This document shows, in pieces, positions 24,500-35,129 of a stretch of 64,000 nucleotides of DNA (positions are counted from its first letter, which is position 1; the number at the start of each line of letters is the position of its first letter). Under the pieces are notes generated by a model. The model was not told the origin of the DNA. It worked only from the letters and a program-made list of their open reading frames with translations, and made no database searches. A program made the translations under genes and the position numbers. The DNA comes from Homarus americanus (taxonomy: Eukaryota; Arthropoda; Malacostraca; Decapoda; Nephropidae), in assembly GCF_018991925.1 (NCBI RefSeq), contig NW_024722158.1:9738420-9802419 (forward strand), read 5' to 3'.

Positions 24500-24660
24500 C
24501 TGTTCCTTAAACTGTATCTCCCTTCGTTCCTTCCTGCTTTCTCCTCATTCCCTACTGCAGTTTATCTTCCTTCTCCTCCTCCCCTCTGTTCCTCCTCCTT
24601 TCGTATCCTGCCCTTACCATATCATTTTTCCCCTGCTACACTTAACACAGTGAGCGAACG

Positions 24661-24709
24661 TTTGGGCCACGGTGAGGTTAGGTTAGAACCTAACCAACCT
24701 GGCCCAAAC
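24661..24709. repeat. Imperfect palindrome with telomere-like arms
   Basis: TTTGGGCCACGGTGAGG then TTAGGTT faces AACCTAACC then AACCTGGCCCAAA. The inner arms (GGTTAGGTT / AACCTAACC) are perfect around a 2-bp centre. It sits at the left edge of the 16-bp array. Confidence 0.75.
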
Positions 24710-24780
24710 AAAACGTCCCGTAGCCCAAACATCCCCTGACCTAAACGTCCCCTGACCCAAACGTCCCATGACCCAAATGT
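24710..24780. repeat. 16-bp array, left block
   Basis: Four to five units of the 16-bp family CGTCCCATGACCCAAA, the same as the array at 25106-25650. Confidence 0.85.
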
Positions 24781-25105
24781 TCGTGTTCTGGGTAATAAGT
24801 TCAACATACAGGAGCGAACACAAACACCTGTATAATTTTGTAGGTTCAATTTACTGGATAAGAGTTATGTACACAAGGGGAGTAGCGCTCCTCAACCTGT
24901 CTGCTGGTCAACTGCTCTATAGGCGACGTATGGCAAGTGGTACATTAACAGCTTCCATATGTCGCCAGGCACATTAATTAAGCATGTGGGACATGGTAAT
25001 TACATTGCCACACGCTGCTAGCTGGGCTGAATAAATAATATATATAAATGGAGCACATACATAATATACATACATAATATATAATACAGCATACATAATA
25101 TACAT
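24781..25105. other. Spacer inside the 16-bp array, possible insertion
   Basis: About 325 bp of unrelated sequence between two blocks of the same 16-bp repeat. 25035-25105 has ATACATAATAT words. No coding domain or clear terminal repeats. Confidence 0.5.
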
Positions 25106-25650
25106 ACACCAAACATCGCATGACCCATACGTCCCATGACCCAAACTTCCCATGACCCAAACGTCCCATGACCCAAACTTCCCATGACCCAAACGTCACA
25201 TGACCCAAACGTCCCATGACCCAAACGTCCCATGACCCAAGCGTCCCCTGACCCAAACGTCCCATGACCCAAACGACCCATGACCCAAACATCCCATGAC
25301 CCAAACGTCCCATGAAACGTCCCATGACCCAAACGTCCCCGATCCAAGCCGCCCCTGACCCAAACGTCCCATAACCCAAACATCCCACGACCCAAACGTT
25401 CCATGACCGAAATGTCCCATAACCCAAACATCGCATGACCCAAACGTCACATGACCCAAACGTCCCATGACCCAAACGTTCCATGACCCAAACGTCCCAT
25501 GACCCAAACGTCCCATGACCCAAGCGTCCCCTGACCCAAACGTCCCATGACCCAAACGTCCCATAACCCAAACATCCCATGACCAAACGTCCCCTGACCT
25601 AAACGTCCCCTGACTCAAACGTCCCCTGACTCAAACGTTGCATGACCACA
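25106..25650. repeat. 16-bp minisatellite array, right block
   Basis: More than 30 units of CGTCCCATGACCCAAA with CTGACC, ATAACC and CTTCCC variants. A run of units recurs with the same variants around 25200-25320 and 25450-25570, implying a block duplication of about 240 bp. The minus-strand frames (GHGTFGSWDVWV cycles, up to 202 codons) are repeat products. Confidence 0.95.
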
Positions 25651-25815
25651 AACGTCTTACATTCACTTGAGACAGTTATAAAAAGGCCTGAGAAGGCGAC
25701 TCTTCCAATGAGTTCTTGAGTGAATACAGAATTTAAGTATTTCGTAATTATTAAACACACGTAAGAGTCTTTTTGGCTACGTCAGGTCAAGTCATTCGGA
25801 GTAACACATTAGTTG

Positions 25816-26037
25816 TACAGTTGCGGACAAAATTCCTAGAACACTTGACAATATCACTTTCTGAGTCCTATGATAAGTTTATGTCTCATAACACTGATTT
25901 TTCATTACACATAACGAGTCACAAAAAAATATATGAGAAAATACGTCCAAATCCCAATCCTTTTCACCGTATGGATCCTCAGTTACTTACAGGTCAGATA
26001 CTGCCAAGTGTTCCAGGGAATTTTGTCCGCAACTGTA
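25816..26037. mobile_element. Tc1/mariner-like MITE, TA-flanked
   Basis: The left terminus 25818 on (CAGTTGCGGACAAAATTCC, continuing TAGAACACTTGACAATATC) matches the reverse complement of the right end (to 26035; CAGTTGCGGACAAAATTCC, continuing CTGGAACACTTGGCAGTATC). The first 19 bp are perfect and about 45 bp match with a few changes. Both ends are bounded by TA (25816-25817, 26036-26037). The CAGTxGCGGACAAAA start is typical of Tc1-like elements. The 114-codon frame across it has no transposase motif. Confidence 0.85.
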
Positions 26038-26917
26038 TACCTAAGATAGTTCAGCGGTGTATTAGTATGCGTCTGAGCGTACAGGAAGTAATAACTAGTA
26101 ATGGGAGGGAAGAGTAATTATCTAGTACATTAATCACTGTGTTAGAGCTACAAGTGTAAGAGAACCATAAAGAGTGGTGGGTTTTTTACATTGTTCTTGG
26201 TAACATAATATATGACTGATGGTTTTTTTTTACTCCACGACCATTTATTTTACCATTATATTTACCGCAACCATCACTACTACTACTACTACTATCACGA
26301 TCGTCTCTACCATTTGATATATTATTTACCATCACTACCACCACTACCGCCGCCGCCACCACTTTCACTTCACTGCCAACTCTCATATGCCTTTACCTGG
26401 AAACAGTTAATCTCCTTTTTTTTCACAATAGTTTGAGAGAAACACACAAAGGCTCATATATCATTGGGAGAAGTGTCATATTTTCAAGGCTGCTGCTGGA
26501 GACCCGGTATCATGTGTCGGTGTAAATTACTCACTCCTGGACAGCTTCAAGCGAATGGAGGAGTGACTGGCAAGTTCATTGAAAGAAAAATTTACCTAAA
26601 TCTCTCATAAGTATTTTCTTTATTGTCGAGGCGAAAAATAAAATGTAAAAATAGTTTGTCTGGGAGTGAGGGGGACTACCTGACCAACACCTTTACTTTA
26701 AGCTATTCAAAGAACTTTATTCCTCGTTAAATAATATATACACAAAGGGAGGGTATTTATAAGTACGAAAACTCCCTCTACCGCGCATTAAATTTTAACT
26801 GGGGATATATACAGTGTTTATGTTCGGTTTGTGAATACCTACCACAATGAAGAAGGAAAGTTTAAAACATAATCACAACATTATCGAAGTTACTCCATAA
26901 TACCATATACACGTATC
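26038..26917. other. Unique sequence with short trinucleotide patches
   Basis: 26270-26360 is rich in ACT and ACC triplets (degenerate). The rest shows no gene, RNA or clear repeat. Confidence 0.5.
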
Positions 26918-28281
26918 TATAATAATAATAATAATAATAATAATTAACGGTTTATTGAAAGAGCTTGGCAGCCAGAAGGCTGAAAATATACAGTTACATA
27001 TTTGGGGAATGGGTTACGAATTACAAATAATATACAAGTGACACAAATAAGACATATAATAACTTAGATGGGGATCAGCTCAAACTACAGTTCATTTCAA
27101 CATAGTGACAGTGTAGGGAGCAGTGTTTACTGGGAGTGAATACACTGATTTATTACATGTTATTGATAATTTTTACAATGGTTGGGACTGGGCTGTTCTT
27201 ATAGCGATCAGTTCGTGCACGTATGGGCTGGATGCGGTTGTGGTGTCGAACAGCAATTCTCGGACAGGGGATCTCAGGTGGTAGTAGGGGCCGGTGTCGG
27301 GGATGGTGTAGAAGCTTCTTACCAAATTTGCAGATGAGGCCGTGGTGATGGTCAGTGAGAGTCGAAAGGGTCAGTGTGTTGAGCGCTTCTTGATATGTGG
27401 AGTAGGAAGGGGAGAGAATAATCTTGCATGCCCTCTTTTGCACTTTTTCTAGGTGTTTACGTTGTGTGGCATTTAGGGAGGAAGACCAGGTGGGGGAGGC
27501 ATAGGTGAGCTTGGGAAGTATGAATGTTGTGTATACACTGAGGAGCTCGTGTGCGGGAACTCCGAGGGACTTGAGTCGGCGGAGGAGGTGGAGACGGAAA
27601 CTGGAGGATTTGACAACTTCACTGACGTGTGGTTTCCAATTTAGTTTGTTGTCTATGGTGACGCCGAGGAGCTTCGTGGAATCTACAACCTGGAGTGTGT
27701 TCGGACCAAGGGAAATGGAAGGAGGTGGGACAATGTCGGAGGAGAGGTTGATGTGCATAACCATGGTCTTGGTATGGTTGATGGTGACATGGTTGTTGGT
27801 GGCCCAGTTTTGGAGACTGTTCAATAAATCCTGGAGGGCGGTATAGTTGGGAGCAGAATTGTTGACGCTGATCCCAATGGTGGAGTCGTCGACATATTTC
27901 CAGCGAGCAGGGGTTTCTCTTAGGGCATCATTGATGAGCATAAGGAAGCAGAGTGGTCCCATCTTGGTGCCTTGGGGGACGCCACAGGTGAGTGACTGAA
28001 AGGTGGAGACAGCCCCTCGGAAGCGTACAGCTTGGCGTCGGTCACTGAGGAAGTCTGTAAGCCATGGTATGAGACTTCTCCGAAGCCCGAGGTCAATAGC
28101 TTTGTTTATGATTATATTGTGGTCGACTAGGTCGAAGGCTTTAGTGAAATCAATGAAGGCGACAGCTACAGACGTTTTTCGTTTCTCGAGATGGCGGTAT
28201 ATGTAATCGAGAAAGCTGACAAGACAGTGAGTGGTGGAGGAAGTTTTCATGTTGCCAAATTGCTGAGGGTCTACGACTCCT
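26918..28281 (-). mobile_element. LINE B: CR1/L2-like non-LTR retrotransposon, 5'-truncated
   Basis: On the minus strand the element begins at a (GT)n tract (28282-28310) with codons for DPQQFGNMKTSSTTH, runs through an open RT frame, and ends with a 3' UTR containing TTTCAATAAACCGTTAATT and a short ATT tail (26918-26942). At least two further copies of the same family lie at 10.7 kb and 20.3 kb. The clade is a tentative call from RT motifs. Confidence 0.8.
27153..28250 (-). CDS. LINE B reverse transcriptase, partial ORF (365 codons, open)
   Basis: The C-terminal part of an RT ORF. The first Met (28250) lies within the RT domain, so the true N-terminus (endonuclease and first RT motifs) is missing. 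Homologous codons continue upstream to about 28281, where (CA)n begins. Motif A is FIDFTKAFD (residues 32-40), motif B is GVPQG (90-94), and motif C is YVDD (119-122, both catalytic Asp present). Beyond it LLGVTIDNKLNW fits motif E and the thumb. No stops or frameshifts over 1.1 kb, which contrasts with the shredded + strand copy, so this insertion is fairly young. Without a 5' half it cannot move by itself. Confidence 0.8.
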   Translation of the reverse strand: MKTSSTTHCLVSFLDYIYRHLEKRKTSVAVAFIDFTKAFDLVDHNIIINKAIDLGLRRSLIPWLTDFLSDRRQAVRFRGAVSTFQSLTCGVPQGTKMGPLCFLMLINDALRETPARWKYVDDSTIGISVNNSAPNYTALQDLLNSLQNWATNNHVTINHTKTMVMHINLSSDIVPPPSISLGPNTLQVVDSTKLLGVTIDNKLNWKPHVSEVVKSSSFRLHLLRRLKSLGVPAHELLSVYTTFILPKLTYASPTWSSSLNATQRKHLEKVQKRACKIILSPSYSTYQEALNTLTLSTLTDHHHGLICKFGKKLLHHPRHRPLLPPEIPCPRIAVRHHNRIQPIRARTDRYKNSPVPTIVKIINNM

Positions 28282-28310
28282 GTGTGTGTGTGTGTGTGTG
28301 TGTGTGTAAC
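28282..28310. repeat. (GT)n microsatellite at the LINE B truncation point
   Basis: About 14 GT units abutting the truncated 5' end of the minus-strand LINE B. Confidence 0.9.
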
Positions 28311-30310
28311 AGTTGTGGTGAGTTTCAGATCAATCCAATTAATACTGAAAGAGAAACTTATTACACAAGTTTACAACCAGGTGGAACAACGCGTACCTCT
28401 CGCTACTGTGACCCAGGTTAAGTTCCGGGCTGTTCAGTGTGACACTACGAAAGATCGCAGATTTTATTTTCTCCCGGGTCCTCCTGCTTCCTCCTGTATT
28501 AGTATTGGAGAGCCATGGAAGACAAACTCATCAGGAACAATGGCTGGATTAAGCAAGGCAGCAGTTTTTTTTTTCCGACAACAAGGTTACCACCGTCTTG
28601 TCTGATGGCCCCTCCCCTCCCTCCTTCCCTCTACCGCAAAAAAAAAAAAAAAATGCTCTACTCTATTTCTCACTGATTTTAAAATTATTGACTAGACTGA
28701 CGCCTTGACAGTGAGAACGTCAGAAGACATGTGTCAGGCTAGGATAGATAACTAATGACACCCTTGACATGACACTGATAACACCGCAGGTTAGACGGGT
28801 AACTTTGACAAGGCCTTAACATGACAGACACAAATGCACACCAGAGAGAAATTTGCTCCACTAATCTTCCTTGTTATCAACCTCGAACATAATAACTTGG
28901 TTTAAGCTGTAAAACGTAACTCAATATTAAGGAAAAATACAATATTGAGTTTCCTTGACGGATAACACAAACAAACGCCTTCACAACTGGATCGAAAACC
29001 AGTAGTATCATAAAGTGGAGTCTTCCATCAAACTGTTGAAGCAAACTTCCTGGACGGTCCGGTGTATGACGACCAGGAGGACAAAAACTAGTTAAGAGCT
29101 TCAGGAGTCTTGTTGAATAAACGCTTAAGGGGAAGAGGGCGTCGCGCTCACACAACATTACCTTGAAATTATTACACAGGTTAATCAATACAAAGGGCTC
29201 ACACAAGTCTGCGGTAAGGAGGGGCCAATTCTTACAACTGATAGTCATCAAATATTAGGCGTCGAGTATTTGTTCACTTTAGAATATTCCTTGATTGTTT
29301 TTTCATGCATTCTGGCCAAGTCCCTTTGAACAGACGTCCTGTTACATCCAAGTAATCTCATGCGTCGTTCATGATAGAAATCAACGGAGTTTTAATATTC
29401 GATGAAGTCAAAACTGACGAAATGTTTTATTTTAGCTGCTCCACCTGCCATGGTTATTATCTTTCTTTATCTACAACCTCAACCTGTTAATAATAAAGTC
29501 ACCCAAAACAAAAGTTTTAGTAGAACTTGTCGTAATTACTGTTATCAAGTATGGCTAAAGTCATCCCAGGTGTTAAAAAGAATCGGAGTTTACTACCATG
29601 ACAAATAACGACGGGGGATGTGTGGTGAACCAGAAAAAATAGAGGATCTCAAATGGTTATCCCTGAAAACCTATATATATACACGAGTGAGTTAGTTTCC
29701 AGAACGATAAATCATCAATTATTGTGTGTCAGTAGAATATATAAGTTTGAATATCAAACAGAAGCCAAAGTTCCAATAAATTAACATCCTTAAGCAAAAT
29801 CTGAACTACCTTAGCTCACCGATATCATTATCAACCTTTAAACATCAACCAAAGTTAAACAAAATGTTTGGTTGTTACTATAATAAAATGGTTAATAAAA
29901 TGGTTGTCTGAAGACTTTCGTTACATTTTTTTCTCATAAATATCTCGACGAAGGTGGGAAAAAATCGTCTCAGCTGCTCAGAAATTTAAAACTAACAAAG
30001 AGTTGACAGTCAAGTGATGGAGAAAGACGGATGGTGGCCTCATAGCTCGGGGACATCTGGTGTAGAAGTTATAATTCAGTGGTTCAAAAATAGTATCCTC
30101 GACTACCTGTGTGTATTATATTATTTTTTGCAGGTGATATTAGTCAATTACTGTATGATATACGTACTGTATGATTATTATTCCACGGCTATCAAGTCTT
30201 GTGTATGAGGATATTTCCCTCAAGCGTATTGCAATTTCTTAAAGCATTTAATCAAGTGAGGTAACTTTAATTTCATTGGGTTTAGTGTTCCTGAAAAATT
30301 ATTCGAAAAC
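28311..30310. other. Unique sequence, no gene recognised
   Basis: The frame from 28282 to 28605 after the (GT)n (QVEQRVPLATVTQVKF...) and the minus frame 28877-29251 have no family I recognise and no clear splice sites. An A-run of about 16 is at 28637-28653. The remainder is AT-rich and featureless. Confidence 0.45.
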
Positions 30311-30383
30311 TCAGTCAGTCAGTCAGTCAGTCAGTCAGTCAGTCAGTCAGTCAGTCAGTCAGTTAGTTAGTTAGTTAGTTAGT
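30311..30383. repeat. (CAGT)n passing into (TAGT)n
   Basis: About 13 CAGT units followed by five TTAG units, a tetranucleotide repeat with a single-base switch. Confidence 0.95.
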
Positions 30384-31076
30384 ATAGACAGTGAACGAAT
30401 ATTTCATACTTATTTACGAAACAACTTCCTATGAACCACCTCGTGCTTCTTCACTCCACTGAACAAGAGCAAGTTAATCTTATTTTGAATTGTTTCAGTG
30501 TTTCGTTTTTCAGTTTGCTATTATGGAAACTAGGCGATTTCTAATGACAGTCCTTAAATGAACGAAAATATAAGAAAATACAAAAGAAAATAGTCCCACG
30601 AAGTTTGAGTACAATTGGAGCATCTTCTCGGGTCTAGGATGGTGAGGTGGCCACAACAGACGACGGCCAGGTCATGTTTGTCTTAGCTTCTGTAAATCAA
30701 ATTAACAATACAAACATTTACGTCTTTCAAATATCTGATACTTATTTTACAAAGACTATTTAATGAAGTTTCCAGTACTAATGCGAACGAAAAGCCAAAA
30801 GTATGTAAGAAAACCTGTGTAGTCCTCCAGCAACGAGTAATGAGAAGGACGAGTTTACTATGAGTGGATCTCGTACTGTACATCAGGTATAGTGAGGATA
30901 TTATGCTGCTCATCTTCAAACATCCAGAGATAATATACACTATAATAATTTCGATACGTATTATTAAGATTTTTCCAGGATTTCAGTATTTGCATTTAAC
31001 ATTGGGTGACATGACAGAGTTTGAGGTGCCTTCTGGGGTGTGTGTTTGATACAGATTTCAAGTTGTTTATAAGATA
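30384..31076. other. Unique AT-rich sequence, no gene recognised
   Basis: No domain or repeat seen on either strand. Confidence 0.5.
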
Positions 31077-31505
31077 ATGAATAACACTCCACACCCTCAT
31101 TACCCCTCCACTCCCCACCCTTCCCCATCCCACCCCACCCCACTCCACCACCACTCCACCACCACCACCCCACCACCACCACCACCACCCCACCTCAACA
31201 TTCCAACCTCACCACCTCCATTCCCCACTCCAACATCCCCACTGCTCACCTCTCATCACCTCACTTCCACCTCCACTCTTCTACTCACCTCATCACCTTC
31301 ATCTCCCCACCCTTTCCTTTCTACCCCACCTCATCACCCCTTCACTTCCCACCCTCCTCACCCCCCACCTCACTGCCTTTACCTTCACTCCTCACTCCAC
31401 CCTCATCACTTTTCTATTCTCCCTCATCACCTCCACCTCCACTCCACTACCTCACACCCTCCACTCACCATCCCTCCACCTCATTCTGCTCCCTCACCAT
31501 CTCCC
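31077..31505. repeat. C-rich, G-poor tract of CCAC/CTCC words
   Basis: About 430 bp of CACC, CTCC and CATC words with very few G on the + strand, so the minus strand has G runs (for example 31180-31140) that could form G-quadruplexes. Pro-His-Ser frames are compositional. Confidence 0.85.
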
Positions 31506-31639
31506 TGACAACGCACGAGAGGTCATTTGCCTGTCACGCCCTCCACCAGATATCAGCATCCGGAAGACCATCAACATTTGTCTAAGCCATAATGTAAGAG
31601 CCAACATCCGCCGGTCTATGAGTAATGATGCTCCTGTAT

Positions 31640-31725
31640 AACACTACCTGCCTCCGCCTCCATTAGTCTTCTTGATGACACGCCCGAGTCGATTTCTCTG
31701 AGGTCCTCGGTTCGAACCCTTACTC
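31640..31725 (+). other. tRNA-like segment with a perfect B box
   Basis: GGTTCGAACCC at 31709-31719 matches the Pol III B-box consensus GGTTCGANNCC. About 60 bp upstream (CCTCCATTAGTCTTCTTGATG) there is only a weak box A, and the T-stem and acceptor stem are poor. Probably the head of a tRNA-derived SINE or a tRNA pseudogene. Confidence 0.4.
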
Positions 31726-31780
31726 CCTCATTTCGTTGTTATGACTAGAATTTCTTAATTTGGTTTCTCTCGAGTTTATT

Positions 31781-31972
31781 GGATCACCTGATGATTAAGC
31801 ACCCCAGCATATTTTATCTGATGATTAAAACACCCTAAGCCTTGGTCTTGGTGAGTTGGAGTTGGGTTAGGTTAGGCTAGGTTAGGTTAGGTTATGTTAG
31901 GCTAGGTTAGGTTAGGTTAGGTTAGGTTAGGTTAGGTTAGGTTAGGTTAGGTTAGGTTAGGTTAGGTTTGGT
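31781..31972 (+). mobile_element. GGATCAC-family terminus plus (GGTTA)n core, copy d
   Basis: The terminus 31781-31836 (GGATCACCTGATGATTAAGC then ACCCCAGC, ending CTGATGATTAAAACACCC) matches the right arm of the complete element at 45.6 kb very closely. After about 25 bp a (GGTTA)n tract of about 22 units follows (31862-31972), with GGCTA and GGTTAT variants. A reverse-oriented terminus lies at 33341-33376. Confidence 0.7.
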
Positions 31973-32454
31973 ATTAGTATATCAATCAATTCCTTCCACG
32001 AGTCAGATTACACACGGGAAATTTTTCTAAGTCTCTCGTTACTGTGGCTATTCCTTATTTTTCTACCATTCCTACACAGTCTAACTATCCCACAAGAATG
32101 ATTTTTTAGAGACAACTCTTCTCTCTCTCTCTCTCTCTTCTCCTGCCGGGTTAAGTCTTATATGAAGTCTTTTAATGATCTTGAAAACTAGAAAATCTTA
32201 CAAATAATAAACTAACTCACCATTTAGCGGATTATATGATGGAGAGAGTCCACTAAATCGATGTTTCGTTAGTTGTGAAACCTCCATCTAACGGACTATG
32301 ACCATTATATCGAGGTCTGCTCTATGGAGGTTTCATTGTATAATTTTCAGCCAAATAAAAAGTTATGAGGTGTATAGATGATCACAGTGTAGGTGTATGA
32401 AGGTCGGGTCTGGTCAGGTAAATTGTTGCCTTTGTTACACCTTACAACTCATGC
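31973..32454. other. Unique sequence with a short (CT)n
   Basis: (CT)n at 32119-32139. 32224-32340 contains two similar words (CACCATTTAGCGGATTATATG and CCATCTAACGGACTATGACC) that look like an old duplication. No gene recognised. Confidence 0.5.
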
Positions 32455-32795
32455 GTTAATTTACAGTCACCCCGTTACTTAGTCACCGTGTTATTTTAGT
32501 CACCGCGTTATTTACAGTCACCATTAGCTCAGTCACCGTGTTACAGTGACGATTACTTACAATCACCGCGTTACTTAGTCACCGCGTCACTTATAGTCAC
32601 TGCCTAACTTAGTCACCGCGTTACTTACAGTCACCGCCTTTTTTAGTCACAGCGTCACTTACAGTCACCACGTTACTTACAGTCACCACGTTACTTAGTC
32701 ACCGCGTTACTTACAGCCACCACGTTACTTACAGCCACCCCGTTACTTGCAGTCACAGCGTTTAGTCACCGCGTTACTAAGCCACAACGAGGGGT
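32455..32795. repeat. Degenerate array of AGTCACCGCGTTACTT units
   Basis: Some 18 copies of an about 16-19-bp unit (AGTCACCGCGTTACTTAC and variants), alternating between long and short forms. Confidence 0.9.
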
Positions 32796-32821
32796 AGGGA
32801 GGTGCCGATGTTACCGACCTT

Positions 32822-32826
<5 letters not shown>

Positions 32827-32857
<31 letters not shown>
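32827..32857. repeat. (CA)n microsatellite
   Basis: About 15 CA units. Confidence 0.9.
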
Positions 32858-32860
<3 letters not shown>

Positions 32861-33340
32861 TTAGAAATCACATTAAATAGAATTACAAGTATGAGCATCT
32901 TGTTGGGTCAGATGCAGCTAATGCTTTTCAGTCCTATTGTTCGTGTTAGTAACCGTCTATTATATGTCGCTGTTGTCTGGGTCATTAATGCTGGCTGGTA
33001 GGATGTTATTTCTACTGTTGTTGCTGTGTGCTATTATATGTGTGTTGTTGTTGTTATTGTTTTTGTGTCGTGTGGTTGTCGTGTAATTGATGTACTGTTG
33101 TTATATATTGTCGTAGTTTTATGTTGAACGTTTTAGTGAGGTTGTATGCTGTTGTTTTTGTTGTTATTGTTTTGACCTGTTTTTGTTTTGTTATTGTTGT
33201 GTAATTGTTGTGTTGTTTTGAATATTGTTTTTTTTTGTTTTATGTGCATAGCTGATTGTGGTGTATTGTTGTGGCGAGTATTATGGATTGTTATTGTGTA
33301 TATTGTATGATTCTGTAGTGTGTGAGTGTGTGTGTGTGTG
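32858..33340. repeat. T/G-rich low-complexity tract (TTG words)
   Basis: From about 33000 the + strand is dominated by TTG, TTATTG and GTGTTG words with almost no C, ending in (GT)n at 33321-33340. The minus frame rich in His, Asn and Thr is compositional. Confidence 0.75.
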
Positions 33341-33376
33341 TGAAATAAGATGGGGTGCCTAATCTTCACGTAATCC
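33341..33376 (-). mobile_element. GGATCAC-family terminus, copy e
   Basis: TGAAATAAGATGGGGTGCC then TAATCTTCACGTAATCC matches the right end of the complete element at 45.6 kb (TGAAATAAGCTGGGGTGTC then TAATCTTCACGTGATCC) with three differences. No adjacent GGTTA tract. It faces the terminus at 31781. Confidence 0.7.
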
Positions 33377-33679
33377 GATATCTGTTCTCCTAGGCGTTTA
33401 TACAATACTCTCTCTCCTGAACCAAACATTCTGACCAAATACTAAACACAGTAACATTTACCAATGCAAAAGCTTATGACCGGTGTTTTTCCTTAACCTA
33501 GAGTACTTATATATTTCATTTAATATAGACGACGTTAAGTTTTTTCGAGAACGTAAAGCAGGTCCCAGGTGATACAGCTTCTGTTATATATACATAACAA
33601 AAGAAGTATGTCTGTCCGTTTGTTTATTTGTTTGTATGTCCGCACGAGAATCTCGGAAACTACTTTACCGATCTGTATG

Positions 33680-34425
33680 ATGATGGATGGTGTTATATAT
33701 ATGATGGGTGGTGTTATATGTAGTGATGATGGATGGTGTTATATAGTGATGATGGTGGTGTTATATGTAGTGATGATGGATGGTGTATATGTAGTGATGA
33801 TGGATGGATTGTTATATGTAGTGATGATGGATGGTGTTATATGTAGTGATGATGGGTGGTGTTATATGTAGTGATGATGGGTGGTGTTATATGTAGTGAT
33901 GACGGATGGTGTTATATGTAGTGATGATGGATGTTATATGTAGTGATGATGGGTGGTGTTATATGAGAGTGACGGGTGGTGTTATATGTAGTGATGATGG
34001 ATGGTGTTATATGTAGTGATGATGGATGGTGTTATATGTAGTGATGATGGATGGTGTTATATGTAGTGATGATGGATGTTGTTATATGTAGTGATGGTGG
34101 GTGGTGTTATATGAAGTGATGACGGGTGGTGTTATATGTAGTGATGATGGATGGTGTTATAGTGATGATGGGTGGTGTTATATGTGGCGGATGGTGTTAT
34201 ATGTAGTGATGATGGATGTTGTTATATGTAGTGATGATGGGTGGTGTTATATGAAGTGATGAGGGTGGTGTTATATGTAGTGATGGGTGGTGTTATATGG
34301 TGATGATGGATGATATAGTGATGATGGATGGTGTTATATATGACGGATGGTGTTATATGTAGTGATGATGGATGTTGTTATATGTAGTGATGATGGGTGG
34401 TGTTATATGATGATTAGACAATAAA
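33680..34425. repeat. About 28-bp minisatellite array
   Basis: Units of GGTGTTATATGTAGTGATGATGGAT with GGGT and GACGG variants and frequent short units, about 28 copies. The block GATGGATGTTGTTATATG recurs at about 34072, 34212 and 34365, pointing to a larger duplicated unit of about 140 bp. Confidence 0.95.
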
Positions 34426-35129
34426 ATAATAACAGTTTAATGCTAAAATATACTTTGCTGTACCGTAATAAAAACCATGGTGGAACTTACATACACTGTT
34501 AATGAACTATTGATGAAAGAAGTTTTGGGGACTGAACAGTGAGACAATGTGGAGCTTCCCGGAGGTTGGCGTCCTACAGCCTTGCGAATAGGCCCGGAGG
34601 CGGCGTTTCTGCTAGTTTCTAATAAAACAAATAGCTCCCCAAAGACACATAGAAATAGAGCCAGTGGTTAAACAAAGGACATCTGACTACTGTGGTTGCC
34701 CCAAGTGATTAGACAACACGAGGGTGAGCTAAGAGTTGATGAGCTTGTGAATGAGAACAGAACCAATTCCTTTTAATATTGTTAAAAGATATCAAACAGT
34801 TAACACGGAGTCCGTAAGATGTTAAATATCACTAATTCAGCATCAGGTGATCCTCCAGAGTGAATAAATTAACACACAGAATTATAACACTCGCATCGTA
34901 TGACAAAGGAGACTTGGAGACAATAAGGACTTAAATACAGGTAAAATGACAAGGAACTTAGAGGGCGGCAGAATCACCAGGTAAAACCAGGATACTTGAA
35001 CGGTTCCAGAGCAATACAGTGACAGAAGAGTCCGACAACTGCAAACTCAATATACAGTAGAGCAACATAAAGTAAATAATCCGCAAACATAGTGAACTGT
35101 CTAAAGAGACAGGAGCAACTTGTACTTAC
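34426..35129. other. Probable intron, no other feature
   Basis: Downstream of the donor of the minus-strand exon at 35130. AT-rich, no second exon recognised. If the exon is real this is the start of its first intron. Confidence 0.45.

Noticed and set aside
24144..24653. 169-codon + strand frame
   Set aside because: Its second half is (TTC)n and C/T-rich DNA, and the first half shows no domain or splice signals.
28282..28605. 107-codon frame after the (GT)n
   Set aside because: It starts in microsatellite, ends in a T-run, and shows no family resemblance or splice sites. Possibly an exon fragment, but unsupported.
34833..34852. Possible further GGATCAC terminus (reverse strand GGATCACCTGATG)
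   Set aside because: The match stops after 13 bp, the second conserved half is absent, and there is no telomere-like tract nearby.
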